A stretch of DNA of 64,000 nt from Cryptomeria japonica. Lineage: Eukaryota > Streptophyta > Pinopsida > Cupressales > Cupressaceae. The stretch covers positions 361,001 through 425,000 of the forward strand of contig NW_026728914.1 of assembly GCF_030272615.1 (NCBI RefSeq), in the 5' to 3' direction. Below, piece after piece: positions 1 through 11,934 of the stretch. Numbering within the stretch: the first letter of the stretch is position 1; each line of letters opens with the position of its first letter. Both the position numbers and the translations under genes were made by a program. Below the pieces are notes generated by a model. The model did not search any database. It saw only the letters and a list, made by a program, of their open reading frames with translations, and had not been told where the DNA came from.

Positions 1-2
1 CT

Positions 3-1736
3 CCTATAAGGCAAATTGATCCTGCAAAGATTAATTCACCCTATTTTGATAACAAATCTTTTTGTCAATTTCATCGTCAACCTGGGCATGATACTGAAAA
101 ATGTTTTGCTTTAAAGGGTAAAATTCAAGATTTGATTGATAATAATACTATCTCTGTTTCCGGAGTGAATGATAAAGGCAATACATCTGTAGCTCCTCCT
201 AGCCAAAATCTTCAGATTTTTACTGATCCATTACCTTCTCATACCTCTAATGCGATTTAGACTAATGATTCCTCTCTCTCATCTGATGGTCTTGTGTCTA
301 TAACTCCGAATGTGATTAACTTTGTAGAGCAACAAGAAAACCCTAAAGAACCTTCCATTACATTTGATTCTAGTGAAACTATCAGGGCACCTGATGGTCC
401 TTTATACATAGTTACAAAAGTTAAGAATACACCTTGCCGTGGAGTGCTTATTGATCCTTCATGCATGGTTAATGTTATTACTGAAGAATTTCTTTTTACT
501 TTGCAATTGAATCAAGCGATATATGACAAAACAGATGTGGTTGTGAAATTATTTGATGCATTTTCTTCTCCTGCAATTGGTTCTATTACATTACCTATTG
601 AGGTCCATAATAAATCCCTTGATGTGAACTTTGCTATTATTCCTTCATCTGAACAATTTCATGTGAAGCTTGGCTATCCTTGGCTATCTTCCATGAAAGC
701 TATTGCTTCTCCTATTCACAAATGTTTGAAATTTCCCCATAATGGTGAAGTTGTTACTATCAATCATAGTCTCTTTAAACCAGCTAAAAGAACTTCTAGC
801 TTTCCTATTGATTATTTTTGGCCTAAACAATTCCAATCCCTTCCTCCGTGAAGTGATCATCTTTTCAAATCTTATCAAAAGTGGAAAACAGATATGATCC
901 TATCTCTAAGCAAACCTAGAATGCCCAAACTTGATATTCCTATCGTTCTTGAGAAGGAAGTTCTTCCTTTGAAAGATAAAACTAATGTCTTTCCTCAAGA
1001 AGATTCCCAACCCATCCCTATGGATGTAACTATGTCTATGCCTAAAAAGCTTTCTAAAAGTAGACCTATACCTCCTCGTCATGATGGACTTGGTCTCCTT
1101 CCTAAACCAAATATTCCTCCTTTATATGGAGCAGTTCCTCCTCCTTCCTTTTATAGAGAGAAGAGACCTTCTTCTTCTCCTATTATCCAACCTAAGAGAC
1201 CACAACCTAAACACCCAAGTGATAAGGATGAGAACATTCCTCCTCCTCAATCTTCTCCACTTCCTACTAAGACTAGACGAAATCGTTCTGCACGTGAACG
1301 CCGACGAAAGCGTCGTCTTAGAGCTCAAGCAGCTACTTCTCAAACTTTGCAATCTCCAAAAACACCTTCAACAAGTATTATTCCATTTTCTCCAAAATCT
1401 CCTAAACATAAGATGCATGATGGTCTTGATCCTGTGCGAGTTAAAGATCCTATTTTTATAAATCTTGATGATGATATAGATGAAAATGTTACTTCTCTTG
1501 CTTCTGATAGTAAATATGAACTTGTTGATGTTGATAACCATTTATCTAACGAATTTTCTAAAGCACTTATCCTAGCTCCTAGACAAGAACAATGTGGCTT
1601 GGAACATGAACATAGCCCTTGTTTGGATCGTGTGATAGCTCCATCTACTGTGTTGGATGTTCCTCCTCTAGCGTGTTCCCTGCCTTCCCGAAACATTGAT
1701 CAGCAAGATCGGGGGGTAGATGACGTGCTAGACTAG
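3..1736 (+). pseudogene. Element A gag-protease polyprotein, 3' part, with two in-frame stops
   Basis: A single frame is broken only by TAG at 258 and TGA at 849. Near the start is a zinc-knuckle variant, CX2HX4HX4C (CQFHRQPGHDTEKC), of the kind found in TAT-like Gypsy gag. A retropepsin-like fold follows, with the strand ending VLID at about 441-455 and the downstream LGYPWL motif at about 670-690. At the active site the usual Asp-Gly or Asp-Ser-Gly is replaced by Asp-Pro-Ser. From about 894 the protein is Pro-rich (repeated PP near 1070-1270), then strongly basic (Arg-rich near 1275-1325), then acidic to the stop at 1736. The stop is followed directly by noncoding sequence, not by RT. Function of the C-terminal 280 residues is unknown; a nucleic-acid-binding role is only a guess from the basic patch. 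Confidence 0.75.
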
Positions 1737-2475
1737 TTTCATTAGCATAGCAGATTCTCTCCTCCTCTCTTTTGTTACTTCTTCTATGTGTTATTCTCAT
1801 TCTTCTATTTGTTGTCCTTAGTGTTGTCTACTTGAGGACGATGCAAAGCATTGAGATCTCTGTTGGTCTCTCTCATGTTGACTCAAAAGACACATGTGTT
1901 CCCTTCTTCTAGGTGACCTTCCTTGATTGGGGAATGAAGAACAATTATGCATACATACATATGATATACATGAATTATCATATAGCATACTGACCCCGAG
2001 GAATGCGAAGTCACCTCGTGCTTTGTGTTTTGTGTCTATTATTGTTGGGTTTATCTCACACTTGTGGGCTAAATCTTTGTGATAACGTGCTCCTTTCCCT
2101 TCTCATTTCTTATGTGTATCACTACCTTAAAGCAATCACCCCCGTTGAGGCGTGTGCGATCCCTTTAACGTAGGGGGGCATACACCCTATCTATCTCTTC
2201 AAGATACTTGAAAATTTCTTGGCGAACTTAGCTCTGCCTTGAAAATTTTTGGTATTTCTCTTGCATGACTCATAGTGAGGGAACCTTACTACTGACAGTC
2301 ATGGTTCTCCCTCGTGATCTTCCCTTTTACTTTGTCAATCGAAGCCGTAAGATCCTTAGTCCACTGGGGGCTTGGTGTGTCTTGCCTCCTTGACGTGGTG
2401 AAAGTCTTTCAATGTTGTTTCCTTGTACTTTACCGGAAGTATGAGCATACATACTCCCGCTAAAGTGGGGGTAAA
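1737..2475 (+). other. Element A 3' untranslated region with polypurine tract
   Basis: I see no coding sequence here. There is an internal G-rich tract (GTAGGGGGGCAT, about 2172-2183) and, just before the LTR, the likely functional polypurine tract AAAGTGGGGG at 2462-2471, four bases before the TG that starts the LTR. Confidence 0.6.
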
Positions 2476-3745
2476 TGTAGCGTCCTAAAATTGTGACACC
2501 TACAATTTCGACCGCATTTGGGTCTTCATGATGGCGACGCAACACAAAACCTGAATGGAGACCCCGAAACTTGCTCATGGCACCAAAAACTGCATTTTTC
2601 CAGCACCCTGCCTGATCCCTCCTTGCACCCTGTTGTCCCGGGAGGTGGGACCAGAGCGCCCAGCGCCCTGGTCCTTCAGGACCAGGGCGCCCAGTGCCCT
2701 AGTCCCCCAGAATCATGGTGCCCAGCGCCCTTGTCCCTGGCCCTATTTTGGGCCCGGTCTCCTATGGGGCTTCGTGTCTTTTTCTTTGCAAATTGGAAAA
2801 TAACATTTCCTGGTTGGCCTAAGGTCGGGAAAATCAATCTATCAGCCCTAATTGACAAGTATATAAACTACATTTTCCTCTCCCATTTGGATAGATGGAG
2901 GGAAAAGGCGTGGAAATGATACTCAAACATTCAAACATTCAAGCATTCAAGCATTCCTTCAAGCAATTGATCATTCTAAGTCTCCATTCAAGGCTAAGTG
3001 TTGCATTCAAGACAAGGATTCAACCATTGAAGAGGAGATCACCTACTACATACTACTTACAACATACAACATACAACAACATCTATACCTTCGCACATAA
3101 GGATACAAACATCCTTACAACAAGGTACTAGTACTTGTTTTACATTACAATCATTTACATTTACAACATTTCTCATTTCTTGGTTAATTCCAAAACATGG
3201 GTTTGACCTAAGGGCAAACCCCTAATCCCTAACCCCCCAATCGTCTTCGCTTTTCTGTGTGTAGGTTGCAGGTACGTGGCTGAAATTGAAGATCGGGAAT
3301 CCTTGTGCAGAGACGAACAGATCCCCCTTCGTTTCGCGGATTTTTCGGAGGACCGTGTGCACGCCGGGCGCCATCGTCCCATCAACTTTTGCTCAAATTT
3401 GCAGGATAGGGCCGTATTGACATTTTACTACTAATTCCAAGTTCGCAGCTTCATCCTATATCCCTGTCTCAGTTTACAAGCGAATCTTTCTCACTTTTCA
3501 TGCATTCCTAGCTTAATCATTCTATCCACATTCTTTACAAAAGAGGGTAGCCTTGCTATCTTAACCCTTGAAACTCATTTAGAATCCAATCTTGCATTGT
3601 GTGGGATTGGATCTTGTGGGTTTCAGCCCCTCTTTTGAATGTAAAGTCTCCCCTAATTGAAAACCGCCAACCCTAGTCACCTCCCTTCTCTCTCCTTGGA
3701 GTTGGAAGAGGGGAGAGCAACTAGGGTTCGATTTTCCACTTTACA
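2476..3745 (+). repeat. Element A 3' LTR
   Basis: It starts TGTAGCGTCC just after a polypurine tract and contains a TATA-like promoter (TATATAAAC, 2860-2868) about 385 bases in. The right edge is placed at the CA at 3744-3745 because TAT-type gag coding sequence of element B is open from there. The length would be 1270 bases. The left part holds a GC-rich minisatellite and a perfect 13-bp stem-loop (separate entry). The partner 5' LTR is outside the window, so both edges are inferred. Confidence 0.6.
2650..2738 (+). repeat. GC-rich minisatellite with a perfect 13-bp hairpin in the LTR of A
   Basis: About three imperfect copies of a 27-31 base unit centred on GCGCCCAGYGCCCT stand in tandem in the presumed U3 of the LTR. 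Within them, GCGCCCTGGTCCT (2663-2675) and its exact reverse complement (2678-2690) form a 13-bp stem with a 2-base gap. The surrounding sequence is much less GC-rich. Confidence 0.7.
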
Positions 3746-6700
3746 GGCATACAAGTAGAGGAGGCACGCATCAAGAAAGGAACGTTAAAATTCTTCAAAG
3801 AAGGAACAAGTTCATCCAGTTACAACAATCAAAATAACAATAACTTAGACAAATCCAGATTCTGGACCCGAAACAAAAACATCAGAAACGAAGGAGGCAA
3901 TGAATCCCATGATCTAAAATCAAAGCAACCCATGCTAGCATTATCAGGTAATCCCCAAGTTGCAAAAAATCCCAAAGGTGCTAACCCTAGAACTAACACT
4001 TATGCACCGAACACCAATCAAGATCAACTCAACACCAACAACATCAACAATGCTCAAAGCAATAATACCAATCGGGGACCTAATCCAAACTCACGAGGAA
4101 ATACAAACAACTTTCAGAAACGCATTTACACACCATTGGGACAATCACTAGAGTCAGCATTCAGAAAACTTTTGGTGAACAAAATTATCTCTTTACCGGC
4201 AATCAACAACTTCGAACCACAAATCAAACCACCCTGGTGGAATGACTCGCACTTTTATGATTTTCACCACAACAAAGGTCATCAAACAAATGATTGCATG
4301 AGATTAAAAAACATTGTCCAGAACATGATCGATAGAGGCGATTTAACGGTTGATGATCTCAAAACAAATGGTGACCAGGGAGCCTTCAAAAATCCTCTGC
4401 CAAACTACAACAAGGATGGAGCTTCAAGCTCAAACGATACACGAGGAGCTCGTATCAATCACATATACAATAATACCATCAATCACATATTGGCTGCAGA
4501 CAATCAAGTCAAAGTTATCACAATCAGAGATAAACGTGAACAGGAATTTGTCAACGTCACAACCAAAGCTCAAAAATATGTCTTAAAAGGGCATATGTCA
4601 ACAACAAACACAGTACCCAAAATCCAATATGATCTAGTCAATCAATTGCGCAAAACTCCTGCTCAAATATCCATACTGGAGTTGCTGAAACTTTCACCAA
4701 AACACAAAGACATCTTGGAATAAGCGTTACTAGAAACAAATGTACCTCAAGAACCAGATGCTGACAAATTCCAAGCCATGGTGGCTCATATGACAGGGCC
4801 TCATAACCTCACTTTTTCCGAATAGGATAATATCTCATTAAGTCATCCACACAATACTCCACTCCATATTCAAGTCATGGTCTACAAACATCGAGTGAAA
4901 AGAGTATTAATAGATGGAGGAGCTGGACTCAATATCTGTACCTTAAAACTTATCCGTGCATTGGGCTTTTCTGAGCAATCTATTGATCCCCACAAAAAGA
5001 TCACCATCAAGGCATATGATGAAGAAGAAAGATCCTCAAAAGGAATAGTGATGTTACCAATTCAAGTAGGATCAATACAAATGGACACTATGTGCCAAGT
5101 CTTGGACATAGACCTCACATACAATATCTTGTTGGGCCGACCCTGGATACATGAAATGCAAGAAGTACCTTCTACTTATCATCAGTGTGTTAAATTCCCC
5201 TACAATGGACAGGAAGTTTCCATATCAGCAGATCATAATCCTTTTCAACATTGTAATGTTATGGGGGTAGCCCAAGATAGCCTGGTTCCACATAATAGAG
5301 AAAAACAAAAGTCTTCAGCATCAGATCTTCAGCAAGACAAATCTCCAACACTATCTATGGATTTCAAGAAGAAAATGAAAATCAAAGAACAAGGCATAGG
5401 GGAGTATTCTTGGGAACCTATGTGTTTAGACAACTTACCAACATCACCTAAATCTCATGGATTACCTACCACATCAACAGATCAAGCAACTCAGCTCATC
5501 ACCATGTTTGATGGCAAATTTATCTAGTTAGGCACTCTAGCACATGAATCAGAAGAGAAGGACATCCTTAGTTGGCTATACAAGGACGGGGAAGACAATG
5601 ACAGAGTAGCTGCTATGGAAGTAGCTATACCAAAACACATGTATGGAAAAGGCTACTTGATCATGCAATGAATGGGATACAATGGCAAAGGACCTATCAG
5701 CAAACGTCAGGAAGGCATCACAGAACCATTGGACCCTCTTTCACAATTCAGTAAAGACAAAACAATATTGGGCTATGAACACATTCTACCACCACAGAAA
5801 GAACCACACAAACATCAAAAAACTCAGTGGAAAGCAAAGAAGAAGTATAAGGAAGACTCCTGGCAGGAAGCACTATTTGAGTCAGGTGAAACAATACGCA
5901 AAGAACGTGAATATCAAGAAAGGAAACAACATCAAGAAAAGCCCATCAATCAAAAGAAAGAAGCATCTATGGAAAAAGTACATCATGTTCAAGAACCAGT
6001 ATCTGACAAGGAGGAATCTCTTCCTGATAACATCATTCCTCCCCGAGGAGAAACAGTATATGAGCAAATGCAAAAAGTGGAAGCAAGATCTGACATAGAG
6101 TCAGAGAAAACTATCAAACTTGTATCAATCATTAGAGACCTATTTTCACCTTACAACATACCTGTACACAGCACTGCTAGAATCTGGGATGATACCTCTA
6201 AAACTGATTCCAATGAATTTGAATGGGGAAGCTGTTCTAATATTACTGAAGATATTGCTGAAAATGACAGTCATACGACCATCTCTCAAGAAGAACACGA
6301 CACATAACCTAGATCACTAGAATTTGGTCCAAAACATATCTATGATGCCATGGAAAATGAGCAGCGACATTATGAACAAGTCTATACGGAAGATCATACC
6401 ATCGAAGACCTTAACATGATCCTTAATTTCTCTAAAACCACAACCAATCACGAAGATAACTCCATCCTAACACTCATAGTAGCAGAACTTGATCCACCAA
6501 ATGATTCCTTACCGCTTGTTTTCCCTGACCTCATAGACTGGGACAAACCTGATATTCATAATATCCCAATTTTCCCAAATGATGAATCCATAATCCAATA
6601 CTTATGTACCGTTAACCCAGAAACAAACTCTACCAGTGAACGAAATAACGACATCTACAATCAAGGGAGTGCCAAGTCTCTCAGTCGTAAAAAGGAACTA

Positions 6701-6994
6701 AATAAAGGATCTACTACTGAAAACCAATCAATGGCAGCAATAGATCACAAAAAAATAAAAATAAAGGATGCATCTGAGGGTGAAAACCTTTTTAAGGCAC
6801 CTAAGGATGGGAGACTTGACACTCTTCCTGAGCATTATCATGAGTGATCACCTATATTGACTGAGCCCACTCAATCAATCAAAATTGGTACTCCAGAAGT
6901 AGCCAAAAATATACACCTTGTCGAATCTTTGAAAGAGGAAGAAAGATCAGAGTTTGTCACATTTTTGAAAGAAAAACAGGTTAACTTTGCTTGG
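3746..6994 (+). pseudogene. Element B gag-protease-G-patch and start of RT (5' half of polyprotein)
   Basis: One frame is kept for 3.2 kb with six in-frame stops (TAA 4721, TAG 4823, TAG 5525, TGA 5669, TAA 6305, TGA 6845) and no frameshift. Domains in order: Asn-rich gag; the segment from YTPLGQSLE to the zinc knuckle YDFHHNKGHQTNDC (about 4255-4300), whose first Cys is Tyr; retropepsin with VLIDGGAGLNIC and ILLGRPWIH (about 4900-5150); a G-patch-like GYNGKGP (about 5675); a hydrophilic spacer; and the N-terminal lead of RT, which stops at FAW (6994) where element C is inserted. The rest of pol resumes at 20241. It is not expressible as one protein in this state. Confidence 0.85.
6990..6994 (+). 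repeat. Left target site duplication of element C (CTTGG)
   Basis: CTTGG directly precedes the TG that starts the 5' LTR of C. The same five bases follow its 3' LTR at 20236-20240. They carry the end of an Ala codon and the Trp codon of B's polyprotein. Confidence 0.92.
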
Positions 6995-8525
6995 TGGTTC
7001 AGGAGCACCTAGTTGGGTAAAAACTCTCATTTTTAAGTTTTTCATTCTTTTATGTTTGTAAAGTCTTGTGTTAGGTTGGTTTTGGTGTTTTAGGTTGTAT
7101 TGAGTCTTTTTTAATGTCTTTGATCTCATTTTGGGCTCTAGAGATCAAGTTTTGCCTTTTAGGCCTTGAGTTGAAAATTTTTGGCAAAAATGTGGAAAAG
7201 TGGCAAAAAGGCCTCCCAATGGTTACACAAGTATTGAAACATGTTTTTTTGGTGTTTTTAGGCATGTATAAGTGGTTTAGGCAAGTTTCTAAGGCTAGGA
7301 TGTCAAAAATGCCTTTGTGAGCAAGAAAAGTTGTCATTTTGCTTAAGAAAGTTGTCAAAATGGTCATTTTCTTGAAAAATGTTATTAATGAAGCCTCTTA
7401 TCTGTACATGGGTGTGGAAACCAACTTGATAAACTGTATAAGGCCTCCCTTTTCCTTGTAAAATTTTTGTGATTGTATTTGCAAGAGTAACTCAATAGAA
7501 AACAAGTGTTTTTTGGCTTTTATGACTGTTTTTCTTCCTTTTTGAGGGGCAGTCCGTACTGTAGCTGTACAATCCATACTATACCTTCTTCAAAGTTGGA
7601 ATGTTGATGTAAAAAATATTACTATGTAATTATTTCATTGTTTTCTCATTTGCAAAGTGTTTGTACAAAAATAATTGGAAACTAGGTATTTGCTGCCCTG
7701 CCAAGGGTTTGGGGTTGTAAAATGTGTCAACTTGGTTGATCCAGGTCTGGGATCCCTCCAATGGATTCTACCAAGTTCATCCTTGTGTATATAATGTACA
7801 TTACTTTCTTTTCATGTCAGAAGAATGGTTTGAAGGTGCATTTGAGTGTGAACTAGGCAAGTTGGAGCAACTAGGCTAGTTCATGTTTCAAAACTCAAGA
7901 TTGTCATCCAAAAGAAATTTGGAATGAACAAATCAATGAGGCAGTGAAATGGAAGTATGGAAAGAGGGTTGATCTTCACCTTGGTTGGTTGGCTTAACTT
8001 GTTTTGTCAAACATCTCTATTTTGTAAACATCTCTATTTTGTAAACAAACAATGTGCTCACTGTTTTTGTAAAAGACAATTTGTAAATGCTTGTTGGAAT
8101 GCTTCTAAAAGCATTAACCATGCCTTGTATCTTGAAGGAAATGTAATAGGAGAAGTGACAAGTGTTTAAAGACCTCATAGAGGTACTTCCATTTCCTAAA
8201 CTCTTCATACTTGCAGGTTCCAAAGAGAAAATGTTGCTGACTAGAAAAAGGCAGAGAAAAGGGGCAGTGACAGTGACAGTTTGTTGTTTTACCACTTGCT
8301 TCTCAAGTGTTTGACACATTTCTTGCAGGGAAAAGGTAGGGGAAGGTCTTAAAAGATGTGGTAGAGGTCCCAAAACTTGGTGGAGGCTTGAAGAGGGGAG
8401 TTGGAGTGTCTTTTAAACATTACTTGCTCCAAACCCTACAAAACCCTCCAATTTTGCCATAAAATGTGGGCAGTCTTAAAACTTCACCAACAGTGGGCTA
8501 TACCTCAAAAATACTTGATAATACA

Positions 8526-8530
8526 CTCCT
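8526..8530 (+). repeat. Left target site duplication of element D (CTCCT)
   Basis: CTCCT precedes the 5' LTR of D and is repeated at 12760-12764 after its 3' LTR. The uninterrupted 3' LTR of C shows the empty site (ACTCCTAAAAC) near 19585, which proves the duplication. Confidence 0.93.
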
Positions 8531-8994
8531 TTTTGGTGTAAATAATTATTCATCATGGATATTATTACACTATACTTAAGTTTACTTAGGAAATACATTT
8601 CATAGTAGTTTGGGTATGAGACACTTGGGTGTTTGTGCCACATTGGGATAGTGTGTGTAGGAGAATTTCCACCTTTTATGGTGTTGATCTTGTTGTTACA
8701 CTCCACATTCAGTGGGTGATCTACTTCATGTGGACTATTATATTATTTCTCCTACCTACCCACGCCTATTTTCTACCTACCCTTGTTTCTTATTGAGCCA
8801 CATGTCATGTTTGTGTACTCACATATCCATATAGCCTTGCCTATATAAGCAGGCTTATATTCATTGTATGTAATGCTTAATGATCCAGTTGATCATATTT
8901 TTCATCTTAATAGAATACAGTTTATTTCTATCATCTATTTTGTTCTCTCTTATTTGTGCTTTCCATTGCCTCTTGATCTTGGCAAAATCTCACA
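8531..8994 (+). repeat. Element D 5' LTR
   Basis: It is 464 bases, the same length as the 3' copy at 12296-12759. The first two bases are TT where the 3' copy has the canonical TG, a substitution at the terminal dinucleotide. A TATA box (TATATAAG) lies at 8842-8849. It ends with CTCACA and the primer binding site starts at the next base. Confidence 0.93.
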
Positions 8995-9007
8995 TGGTAT
9001 CAGAGCC
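8995..9007 (+). other. Element D primer binding site (initiator tRNA-Met)
   Basis: TGGTATCAGAGCC is complementary to the 3' end of plant initiator tRNA-Met and follows the LTR with no spacer. This is where minus-strand DNA synthesis would start. Confidence 0.93.
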
Positions 9008-9795
9008 ATTAGAGTGTCATTGGTTTGCCAATTGAGAGAAATTTGATGCTATTTGAGGTTTGCATTTTGGAATTTTCTATTGCAGGTTATTATTGAAGCT
9101 TGATGGGTCAAATCTAAGGTTATCATTGGATTGAGGAGGTCCAAGAAAGTCATTTTTGCCTTTTTTTTCATCCAAATCGGACTTCGGAGGCCAAATCTAG
9201 AGACATTTGAAGTTTGAAGCTGCGACGGAAATATTCCAGAAATTATAATTTTGCAGGCAATTTTCAAATAGCGATATCTCACTCATACAGACTCGTTTTT
9301 TCGAGCAATTTTTTTGTTTTGGGGTATAATTTCATGATCTGTACAGTGGTGTAGGATTTTTCTATTTCTCGGATACAGGTTTTTCAGAAATCATGAAATC
9401 CCAATTTTTTATAACTTTGGAGGCTTCGTTTGGACTCATATGGACTCCTTTTCAGGTGCCATTTTTTTTGAAAGTGCATATTTTTTCATCTACTTTCATA
9501 ATCTGCCATTTGTTTGTAGTAAGTTTAAGTAGAAATTGTACTTTTATTATTTGACCATTTTTGGCATATTTGGTACTTGCATTTTTCTTGGATCTCAGTT
9601 TAGATCACTAGCAGTATTTGTTGAAGTCTCTTAGATCTCATTTTGAGAAGTTGTAAATTGAAATCAAAAGTCCACTTTGCCTTGTTTTTCAAGTGGCCCA
9701 TTGTATATGCACTAAGTATAAAGTGCCAAAACCATCATTTTTGGGGGGGTGTCTCTTGTGCTTTTGTGCTCTTGTGTTCCTTCCTTTTTGCTGCT
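9008..9795 (+). other. Element D untranslated leader
   Basis: This is about 790 bases between the primer binding site and the gag ATG, AT-rich and with no recognisable coding sequence. The upstream part of the gag frame is open from 9643, but the gag similarity begins at the ATG at 9796. Confidence 0.6.
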
Positions 9796-11934
9796 ATGCG
9801 TTCTTCTAAGTTTCCTCTCTTAACTCCTCATAATTATGCCACTTGGAAAATTTCTGCATGGAGTAAACTTATGGAAAAAGGACTAACTCATTACATTGAT
9901 GGAACTATTGTTGCTCCCGCTGATCCTAAGGTTGATCCAGTTGGTCACTTGGATTGGCTCACTAAAAATATCATGGCAATTGGTACCTTAAGAAAGTATG
10001 TATCAAAGGATCTCATTTTTCATATTGAGAAGTGTACTCTAAACAAGGATGCTTGACAAAATTTTGAAGACTTGTATGGTCAAGTTGATGAGATTAGGGG
10101 ATATCAGATTGATAGTGATCTCACCATGTTAGATCCCAAGAACTTTGATACTATACAAGATTATGTCACTAAGGCAAATGAGTTGAGGGCACAACTCAAA
10201 GATTGTGGCATTGATAAGAAGGATACTCAATTGATATTCAACTTGATAGGCAAGCTTCCACAAGAATATGCAACATTTGTTTCTAGTTTCCAAACCCATA
10301 GGATGACAATGGGTTCGAGCTACACAATGCCTACATTTGATGCTTTCAATAAAATGTTGATGATGGAACAAACTAAGTTCATAAGCATGGGCATTCTAAA
10401 GGCTTCTAAGTCTCAAGCATTAGTGGCAAATCAAGGGAACAAAGGAAATCAAGGAAAGGACAACTCAAACAAGAAGAAATGGCAATCAAAGCCTAAGGAC
10501 AAAACACCATCTTCTCCACAACAAGGAGATTCATCCTCTTCCAAGAGGGATAACTCACCAAAGAGGGAGAGACCTACTTGTGCCTATTGTAAAAATTTTG
10601 GTCATGAGGAGCGTCGTTGCCAATCTAAGAAGATTGATGAGCTCACACATATCATCAAAAAGCATAACATTGATTTGCCTAATGTCTACAAGAAAGATGA
10701 TTCATCAACTTCCACTTCCTCACATTCAAAAGGAAAAGGGCAAGCATTCATGGATTCTACAAGTGGGAAGACTCACTCTTTTGGGACAAGAAAAGGAAAA
10801 GCTCTATGTGCTACTATCAGTCATGATTCAGAGAGATGACTTCTAGATTCAGGGGCTTCTCATCATATGGCATATTCGCAGTCTATGTTCTCTACATTTG
10901 AACCTTGCACCATGCCGCAGATTTTGATGGGCAATCATACATACATGGATGTGATTGGGAAAGGATCTATTGACATTGGGGATAACTCCTTCAATGATGT
11001 GTTGTGTGTACCCCACTTGACAAACAATCTCCTTTCCATCTATCAAATCACACATGGCGCAACTAAGAGAGTTGTGGAGTTCACACCTGAGTCAGTTTTC
11101 ATTAGAGACTTGGAGACTAGAGCTATCATTGCGACTGGGGTGGTTGATCATGCATCTCAGTTATACTTCTTTTTAGATTTTGTTGATGATGATGATTTCA
11201 CATTTGATGATTCTACACATGATGATCACACTTCTTGTGATGGTTCAGATTTTGAGGAGAACTTTGGGCACTTGAACATGGGGATTCTCACAGGTGACCT
11301 CATTCTTGAGTCTTGTATTTCATCTCCTCATATTGATATCACATCACCTATTGCACCTGATGATGCAGATAGTGTGAAAGTTTTGCCTTCATGTGATTCA
11401 GTGCAATAGGATATTCATTGTCTTCCAACTTCAGATTCATGGGATGATTACTTGACAGACATTGCAGGTTTGTTTGTGGAATCCTACATTGCAGATTTGG
11501 GAGACATCATTGATGACATTCATCTTCTCTTTGATGAAGATTATTCTTCTTTGATTGCTGCGAGGGCACACTCTGACCCTCTTGTGCATTCTCTACATGA
11601 TCAATCTTTAGAGGTTAACATGATTGTGGATACTTTTGTACAACACTTGGAGGAGGTCTCTTTATCTTTTGAGGAGACATATGAGTCTTTGGATATTGTT
11701 CTAAATTCATCTCCACTAGATCTTGGAGTGCCTTTTTCAGCAGTGTGGCATAATTTACCACCTTTGGAGGGGGTATCTTTCAGCATCGACATGGGGACAC
11801 TTGATCAGTTTTCAGAGATTCCTTTCATCATGATTTTTTTTCATACATCTTCCCTTCATGATTGGGGAGACTTCATGGATACACCTTTGGTTTTGTTTCT
11901 TCCTAAGGGGAGGAATGTTGTTCAACATTCATGA
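9796..11934 (+). pseudogene. Element D gag-protease with a long acidic C-terminal extension; three in-frame stops
   Basis: The start is ATG 9796, opening with MRSSKFPLLTPHNYATW, a typical Copia gag start. The frame runs 712 codons, broken only by TGA 10054 (codon 87), TGA 10837 (codon 348) and TAG 11407 (codon 538). Gag spans about residues 1-260, the zinc knuckle CAYCKNFGHEERRC is at about 262-275, and the protease active site DSGASHHM follows the second stop at about 350. The two TGA codons sit where Trp is usual in the family. After the protease the frame continues for about 250 residues, very rich in Asp, Glu, Ser and Leu, with no match I know and no integrase or RT. The extension is in the same frame as gag, so it was probably translated as part of the polyprotein. 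Its role is unknown. Confidence 0.85.

Larger units (their letters stand above)
1..3745 (+). mobile_element. Element A: 3' part of a gag-protease-only Gypsy-type LTR retrotransposon
   Basis: The window opens inside the internal region of this element. One reading frame runs from base 3 to 1736 with a zinc knuckle and a retropepsin-like domain, then about 740 bases of noncoding sequence, a polypurine tract (2462-2471) and a 3' LTR that begins with TG at 2476 and probably ends with CA at 3745. No reverse transcriptase, RNase H or integrase lies between the protease and the LTR, so this copy looks non-autonomous. The LTR abuts gag sequence of element B at 3746 in a continuous B reading frame, which suggests A was inserted into B. 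The 5' LTR and the left target duplication are outside the window, so this cannot be confirmed here. Confidence 0.75.

Noticed and set aside
2518-2919. 133-codon open frame on the plus strand
   Set aside because: It lies across the U3 minisatellite of an LTR and past its TATA box, is GC-repeat-derived, and matches no family.
3205-3240. CCCTAA-like runs resembling plant telomere repeat
   Set aside because: Only three irregular copies, inside the LTR of element A, with no array.
8017-8373. 118-codon minus-strand ORF in the LTR of C
   Set aside because: A shortened version recurs in the other LTR (19185-19433). It has no domain and is best read as chance open frame in an LTR.
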